DNA of 64,000 nucleotides, taken from Panulirus ornatus. Taxonomy: Eukaryota; Arthropoda; Malacostraca; Decapoda; Palinuridae. A model generated the notes under the pieces. The model saw only the letters and a list, made by a program, of their open reading frames with translations, was not told the DNA's origin and made no database searches. The stretch is from assembly GCF_036320965.1 (NCBI RefSeq), contig NC_092242.1, positions 60,781,520 to 60,845,519 of the forward strand, given 5' to 3'. Shown piece by piece: positions 56,300 to 64,000 of the stretch (within the stretch, counting starts at the first letter, position 1; every line of letters starts with the position of its first letter). The position numbers and the translations under genes were made by a program.

Positions 56300-58625
56300 C
56301 TTTCAAGAATCATAGTTAACCAGAACATATAAGCAACAGGAACAGTAAAGGAACAATCAGGATAGTGCAGACGACAGAGATGGGAAGGTTTTAATCATAG
56401 TTGAATTTCAGTTACAAAAAAACAAAAGAAACTGGGGAAAACCTAGTCAAATGAAGATAGAGTCATGGAAATACAAGTTCATAAAGTTTACAGAGAAAAT
56501 TATGAGGCATGATCATGACTATGAGCACATTAAAGTCAGAGGGAGAATGGGAAATGCAAATACCAACTGGGCAGAAAGGATCTTGTAATTCTCAAGTCTG
56601 ACTATGTGGTCAGTGAAGTCACCAAGAGCTCAGGGAGGTAACCAGCCTGAAAGAGGAGCATTAATCCGAATATCAAATAGTTAAATAAATTATCTAAAAT
56701 CATTAACTGGGAAATGGAGTTCTATAACCATAATAACTGTCATTGGAAATTTCTATTGAATCTTCATTGGATCTAAAGTATGGGTTCCTCTGGCTGTAGA
56801 TAGAGAGGGAGGATAGAAAAGACAACATAAAGATGGTCCAGTAAGAGATGCCAAGGAGCAAATTAGCTTATGGATGTATCATGGAGGAGATTTGGGTAGT
56901 ACAACAGTCAGACAGTTTGTTATAGGTAAAGAGAATGCAAGGGATCATTGTAGCAAGACAAGGAAGAAAGAACAGTGATATTAGGAAATTAATCAAACAA
57001 GGCAAAGGAGTAATCCAAAGGTATTCTATAGATTAATCAAGAGTAAATTCACTATTAAAGAGAGACTCATTCGACTAAGAAATTCAGAGGAAACAGTTGC
57101 AAAGGAGGATACAAATATATATGAAGACCGAATTGACATAGTCTTTCATAGGGGAAGACGGTGTAGATCCATCATCAGCGAACTGGTGTGGAAAAGACAA
57201 ACAGATTAACAAAAGGCCTTGACCCTCATGAGGCTCAGGGTCGTGGTGACGTTCCTCCATATGGAGTGAGACAGTGTGTAGACATGCTTGATAAACCGAT
57301 CAAAATATTGTTCCGTATGTGAATGTCGGTAAATCTAGCGAACGAGAGGAAATGTCATATCTCTCTAAAAATTGAAGAATGAGAAATAGTACTGAACGAA
57401 AGATCAGACTTTCTGACGAGTATGGTCTGTAAAACACCTCATCAGAAAGTCAATGAGTGACGGTTTGCAAAGGAAAAACGACCCAAGCGAGAGAATGTTC
57501 CAAGGGAAAGGTCATGTGCCACAAGTCCCATGGAATGCTTGCACAGCGAGTCCCATTTCAGACAAAAGAGAAGGCTGGACGAACTGTGTCTTTTGGACTT
57601 CCAGAAGGCATTTCACAATATACCATAAAGAAGGCAGGTAAAGAAGCTCCATCGTCAGACAGGAATTAAAAGGCGATTTCCATAGGAGAGAAAATCATTT
57701 CAGTGCGAGAACAAAGGGAGCATGATTGAGGAATCTTACTGAAATGGTTTGGGATCACCGGTGACGCCCTACATGCCTCTTTCCTGGACCTCTGTTTTTC
57801 TTGATCCTTGGTAGAAGGACTGGACTCATACCAGAATGTTGCCGAGGTCATGAGGGAAGTAAAGAGACGAGGAATGCATCAGTTTAAAGGGAGACCTAAA
57901 CAGATTCCAGTGTTAGCCTGATTCATGCTTTACGAAATATTAAATATGGAGTAAATGCACAGTAAAGAGGATGTGACAGTGAAAGAATTTCTCCATACGA
58001 GTATCATCGAGCAGCAAATGAGGAGATCCAGAAATCTGCGAGTGAGTAGGCAGTTGAGAGTGAACAATGGACGTAACTAGTCGTCAGTGCCTCACCTCAG
58101 AAGAACTGTGTTGGAATGATGCTGCTTGTTGGCAAATATCAAAAAGATTGTTCAGTACATGGGTAAGGTAATGCTCAGCTAACTACATGCATTACTCCGA
58201 AGCTAAAGTATATTCTCAAAGATTGTTATCGTATTCAAAGAAGCGCAAAGAACTAAGAACACAGGGTCTTAGGAGAGCAACAAAGACGGGATTAGATTAA
58301 AGAAGGCTGAATTACAGCGAGAAGTTAGAGGCCATGAATATGTTTACTATGGTAAAGAGAAGAGTAATGGTCAACTTGATAACAAACCAAGTTTCTAAAT
58401 CAGTTTGGTACTGTCGATTGTGACCAGTTCTGCGAAAGGTGCATGACAAGAGAAACCAGTGGCCACAACAAGACTCAAGTAACATACTAATTAGAAAAGC
58501 TGGAAAGAAAAAACATCTATTGTATCAAACTCTGTGGAGGAACCGAGGACGGTATGGGAGAGTAACCATAGATAACAACAGGACACAAAAATCTAAAAAG
58601 TTTTACGATGGTAGGGAAAGTTAAA
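56300..58625 (+). mobile_element. decayed CR1-like LINE (endonuclease remnant through RT C terminus)
   Basis: Recognisable pieces in order: NPKVFYRLIKSKFTIKERLI (57,013; matches the NPKAFYKYIRSK linker of CR1-type elements), LDELCLLDFQKAFHNIP (about 57,575-57,625; the RT strand with the first catalytic Asp), and EAMNMFTMVKRRV (58,335; the LE.RR region), then a C-terminal tail near 58,600. Numerous stops and frameshifts; no functional protein. It differs from the LINE that fills the left of the window. Confidence 0.6.
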
Positions 58626-58692
58626 GAAATGGGCTCCCTCGAATGTAGACATCTCTCCCTGTACATGTACACTGCAAACAGTCATATATAGC

Positions 58693-58696
<4 letters not shown>

Positions 58697-58728
<32 letters not shown>
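58697..58728. repeat. (CA)n microsatellite
   Basis: About 32 bp of CA. Confidence 0.9.
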
Positions 58729-58730
<2 letters not shown>

Positions 58731-59480
58731 TGAAATAACAGACGTGTGTCGACCATATGGATCATCTGGATGGCGTAGTCGACGGCCACTGGAGGTAATG
58801 GGCCATATGGATATGTGGATGGTGTGGAGCAGGTGGATTATACGGATTCATGCATTACGTACTGCATAGGGTATGTGGATTACTTAGGGTCAAGCGGCTC
58901 TATATAGATTATGACTGATGGACGGGGCAATAACCTGGAGGCCTTACTGCCAGGAACTTTCACCACATCTGTCAAGGTATTGTAATGTTCAGGTGATGGT
59001 GTGGGGTCTGCCAGGGCCGGAGGTGTGTGTGTGTGTGAATGCCGCCTCCACACCTGTGTCCTCCTGTAGCCTGGAGTGTTCTGGTTATACTGCTCCATCA
59101 ACACCGCTGACTATCTGGTAACTGCGACCCTATAACCTTTGCCAAATGCCACGGGGAATATTACTTTCAGGTTATAACAATAGCCCGACCAGACAGCCTT
59201 GCCTAAAGGTACCTCAACTATGTAACCTGCTTGTGAGTGACGCAATTTACTGGAATACACACACACACACACACACACGAGAATCATCACGATTTCCAAA
59301 TAAAAAAAAAAAAAATCATTGTAAAAACGAAACTGTTGATGATATGTAAAAGATTTTAATAGAGACATTATAGGTAGGTCTGGATTAGCTGATGACTGTC
59401 TGTCTGTGTTTGTCTTCCTGTCTGTGGTGGGTCTTGAACATCTGATCATAGCAACACATTCACCATCATCCCCAACCACT
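58729..59480. other. no gene seen
   Basis: A GGAT/ATGTGGAT-rich stretch at 58,740-58,880 is weakly repetitive. A second (CA)n lies at 59,257-59,278. Confidence 0.35.
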
Positions 59481-59487
59481 CTGCTAT

Positions 59488-59700
59488 GTGGTGTGGAGGG
59501 AAGAGTGGAGGGATGAGGGAGGGTGGCAGGAGGAAAGTGTGAGGGGATGTGGTAGGAGGGAGTGGTGAAAGAATGTGGTGGGAGGGAGAGATAAGAAGGT
59601 GTGATTGGGGAGGAGTAAGGGTGTTTGGAGGAGGGTGGGTGAAGAGGGAGAATCTGGTTTGGTGGAGGGAGGGTGGATGGTATAGCTGGGATGATGGAGG
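59488..59700. repeat. purine-rich degenerate satellite
   Basis: GGTGTGGAGGGAAGAGTGG-like units of 15 to 20 bp, same character as 33,250-33,600. Confidence 0.65.
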
Positions 59701-59956
59701 CACATCCAGGAGTCGAGATAAATTCTTTTTATTTACAGATAACCAGCAATACCTGGGGTCACTGCCCTGCCCACCCCTTATACAGCACTGCTGAGCTTCC
59801 AGTTTAAGATGTCGCCAGACACCACCAGACTGATGCACCACTACCCTTGTGAACCACTCGCTTGATATACCACCAGCCTTGTGTGCCTCTACCCTTACGT
59901 ACCACAAGTTTGGTGAACCTTCAGTTTCATTATGGCACAGCCATTTTGCTTCACAG

Positions 59957-60074
59957 GTCAGGATATCGGCTGGTGGCACCGACATCAGTGCCAATCCTGA
60001 TCAGGGAGGAGAACAAAGTACCTATTGCAAAAGCAGAAGTGCGAGAGTCGGACGGAAAGTACGGAGGGAAGTAG
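59957..60074 (+). CDS. possible short exon, cuticle-protein-like start (uncertain)
   Basis: After TTTTGCTTCACAG a frame encodes SGYRLVAPTSVPILIREENK then VPIAKAEVRESDGKY and ends GGK-stop. The VPI(L/V)..E...(V)P...ESDGKY pattern resembles the beginning of some decapod Rebers-Riddiford cuticle proteins, where a chitin-binding segment should follow; here a stop does. It could be a pseudogene, an exon whose donor I miss, or chance. Confidence 0.2.
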
Positions 60075-60302
60075 TTCTTCACGCTGAGGGAGCGACGGAG
60101 GAGACATCGGGTGGCCAAGCCTCGCATCATCAACCTCCGCACTATCGCTGTCTGAAGTGGTAACGTGTCAGGTGCTGCCTAGACTGGCCAGGGTTGATAG
60201 CACTCGAGCTTATCACCTTCGAGAGCTCGGGCCTGGGTAATACCCGTAGCCACGAGTGAAGTAAACAAAACTGTGGTGGAGGAAAATTGGTTGCGCATTG
60301 AC

Positions 60303-60328
60303 GAGAGAGAGAGAGAGAGAGAGAGAGA
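60303..60328. repeat. (GA)n microsatellite
   Basis: About 26 bp of GA. Confidence 0.9.
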
Positions 60329-60467
60329 AGGGGAGTAGGTTGGACGAGCTGCTCTACCTGAACTCTGTCAAGAAAGGCCACTACTAAGCGCGAGGGCCTT
60401 ACCTCAGAGTTCTTGGAAGCCGTCAAGGTTAAGATTCCGAGAACCAGAGGCATAATCATCCACCCAT

Positions 60468-60469
<2 letters not shown>

Positions 60470-60509
<40 letters not shown>
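60470..60509. repeat. (CA)n microsatellite
   Basis: About 40 bp of CA. Confidence 0.9.
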
Positions 60510-60510
<1 letters not shown>

Positions 60511-60754
60511 CTGGCAAAAGGTTATGGCCTGGCGACTTTTAGCAGCTGTCTCGGTACCTCGAGGTTGCCATTTGATCGTACCCCAATATTTTGCTGGTTA
60601 CAGTGTCAGCAGCTCCAATAGTGGAACTGGTGTCACGATGCTGGTCATGTCCCTCCTCGTCCCGGCCATAACGTGGGTCTGGTGGTTAAGCCTGACTAAC
60701 CCCAATGGTGACCTTGAGCACAGGTGGACGGCCCCAGGATAGTAAAGTGCAGGG

Positions 60755-60985
60755 TGATATAAAATTCGTCATTTCCCTCTTTAGCGGGGCAGCGTAAGGG
60801 ACAGATGACTGAACCTTTGGGGAGACAATCCTCACCTAGACCCCTTCTCTGTTCCTTCCTTGGAAAAGTAAAAACTGGAGGGGAGGATTTCCAGTCCCCC
60901 GCTCCAACCCCTTTCAGTCGCCTTCTACGACACGCAAGGAATACGTGGGAAGTATTTCTTTTTCTCCTCTAGCTCCAGGTATGAA
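60755..60985 (-). mobile_element. LINE-leader/SINE-like element, minus strand
   Basis: The reverse complement carries AATACTTCCCACGTATTCC, GGCGACTGAAAGGGG, GGACTGGAAATCCTCCCC, AAGGAACAGAGAAGGGG and ends CTTACGCTGCCCCGCTAAAG. This is the same order as the element at 101-316. Confidence 0.65.
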
Positions 60986-61046
60986 ACACTAAGTTCCCGT
61001 GTTTTTTGCATATACTAGATCACACGCGCACCACCGTGACCTCTTG

Positions 61047-61050
<4 letters not shown>

Positions 61051-61103
<53 letters not shown>
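61051..61103. repeat. (TA)n microsatellite
   Basis: About 53 bp of TA. Confidence 0.95.
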
Positions 61104-61108
<5 letters not shown>

Positions 61109-61109
61109 C

Positions 61110-61237
61110 TATGTATATGTACGTATACAGTGAAATGTATAGGTATGTATATACATGTGTATGTGGGTGGGTTGGGCCATTCTTTCGTCTGTTTCCTTCC
61201 GCTACCTCGCTAACACGGGAGACAGCGACAAAGTATA
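61110..61237 (+). mobile_element. LINE 3' tail between two (TA)n tracts
   Basis: Matches the last 120 bp of the LINE 3'UTR (GGTTGGGCCATTC, CTGTTTCCTTCCGCTACCTC, CACGGGAGACAGCGACAAAG). Both flanks are (TA)n. Confidence 0.75.
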
Positions 61238-63639
<2,402 letters not shown>

Positions 63640-63850
63640 TACAACAAATTGGAGCGAGGTGGTATACGGGGGCGATGTGCTGTCACTGGGGATATGATCA
63701 AGGTAAACATGTAGCAGTCTTTGGGGTTTGATTCTTTCTGGTTAGATCTGGTTCAGGGACAGTATAGCTAACAGCGAGAGACTGTGCAAACGAGGCCATT
63801 CTTCAGTTCTTGACGCTATATCGCTAAAGCGGAAAGGCAATTAAGTAAAT
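63640..63850 (+). mobile_element. old LINE 3' end
   Basis: AAATTGGAGCGAGGTGGTAT then GTGCTGTCACTGG corresponds to the NWS(D/E)VVY and AV(N/D)G codons at the end of the RT frame, followed by a worn 3'UTR ending CGCTATATCGCTAAAGCGG. Confidence 0.6.
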
Positions 63851-63937
63851 GAAAGTTTTCCTTAAGTCACTTCACATCTGGTCATGTGAAGATTTCTGTT
63901 GCATTCTTATTTCTTTTATTCTAGATCATATAGTTCA

Positions 63938-64000
63938 ATGGAGAGTGTTGCCATGTGGAGAGTGTTGCCCTTTGGAGAGTGTTGCCCTTTGGAGAGTGTT
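63938..64000. repeat. 20-21 bp tandem repeat at window edge
   Basis: TGGAGAGTGTTGCCCTT units, about three, running off the end of the window. Confidence 0.85.

Noticed and set aside
60524..60742. 72-residue frame with one hydrophobic segment (MAWRLLAAVSVP...)
   Set aside because: Good start context but no similarity, no neighbours and no transcription signal; likely chance.

Overview
The window looks like intron-rich, repeat-dense genomic DNA of an arthropod, most likely a decapod crustacean. The inference rests on an animal multi-exon gene of arthropod type (an Sbf/MTMR5-13 DENN-domain gene), very long pure (TA)n and (GA)n/(TC)n tracts, many 5'-truncated copies of one non-LTR retrotransposon, a Penelope-like element, a short CCTAA tract of the arthropod telomere type, and large orphan repeat proteins. 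Species cannot be fixed from the sequence alone.

Region 1 (1-20,230). This is the 5' part of an Sbf gene on the minus strand, running right to left and continuing past position 1. Four exons are recognisable: start exon 20,020-20,074, then 13,908-13,993, 9,556-9,711 and 4,584-4,724. Their phases all join (1, 0, 0) and together they encode the beginning of the DENN module. The introns are packed with copies of one APE-endonuclease/reverse-transcriptase LINE in both orientations. One copy (10,483-11,982) is nested in an older copy with an 8-bp target-site duplication. Another (14,035-14,687, 11-bp duplication) ends about 30 nt from the splice acceptor of exon 2.

Region 2 (20,230-37,900). No convincing gene is visible. 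It holds microsatellites, several minisatellites (39-40, 46 and 22 bp periods), a Penelope-like element interrupted by a tRNA-derived SINE, and decayed CR1-like LINE fragments.

Region 3 (37,900-47,630, plus strand). I propose a five-exon gene (candidate TATA box, 13-nt coding first exon, then 39,193-39,272, 43,170-43,357, 43,397-43,448 and a 3.7-kb last exon 43,912-47,628). The phases sum to one open frame of about 1,349 codons. The product is a disordered Ser/Thr-rich protein with a 14-residue repeat carrying N-glycosylation sequons and an 11-residue Gly/His-rich repeat. I do not recognise its family. One proposed intron is only 39 nt.

Region 4 (51,357-55,805, minus strand, convergent to region 3). 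A single exon of about 4.4 kb encodes about 49 copies of a motif centred on Asn-Pro-Tyr-Gly. Units of 27 and 31 residues alternate, so the true period is a 58-residue dimer. One apparent single-base deletion near 54,426 splits the frame. This is the most striking feature of the window and matches no family I know.

Region 5 (55,900-64,000). It contains a decayed CR1-like LINE (about 56,300-58,625), purine-rich satellites, LINE/SINE-like tails, a possible short cuticle-protein-like exon near 59,960, and tandem repeats at the right edge.
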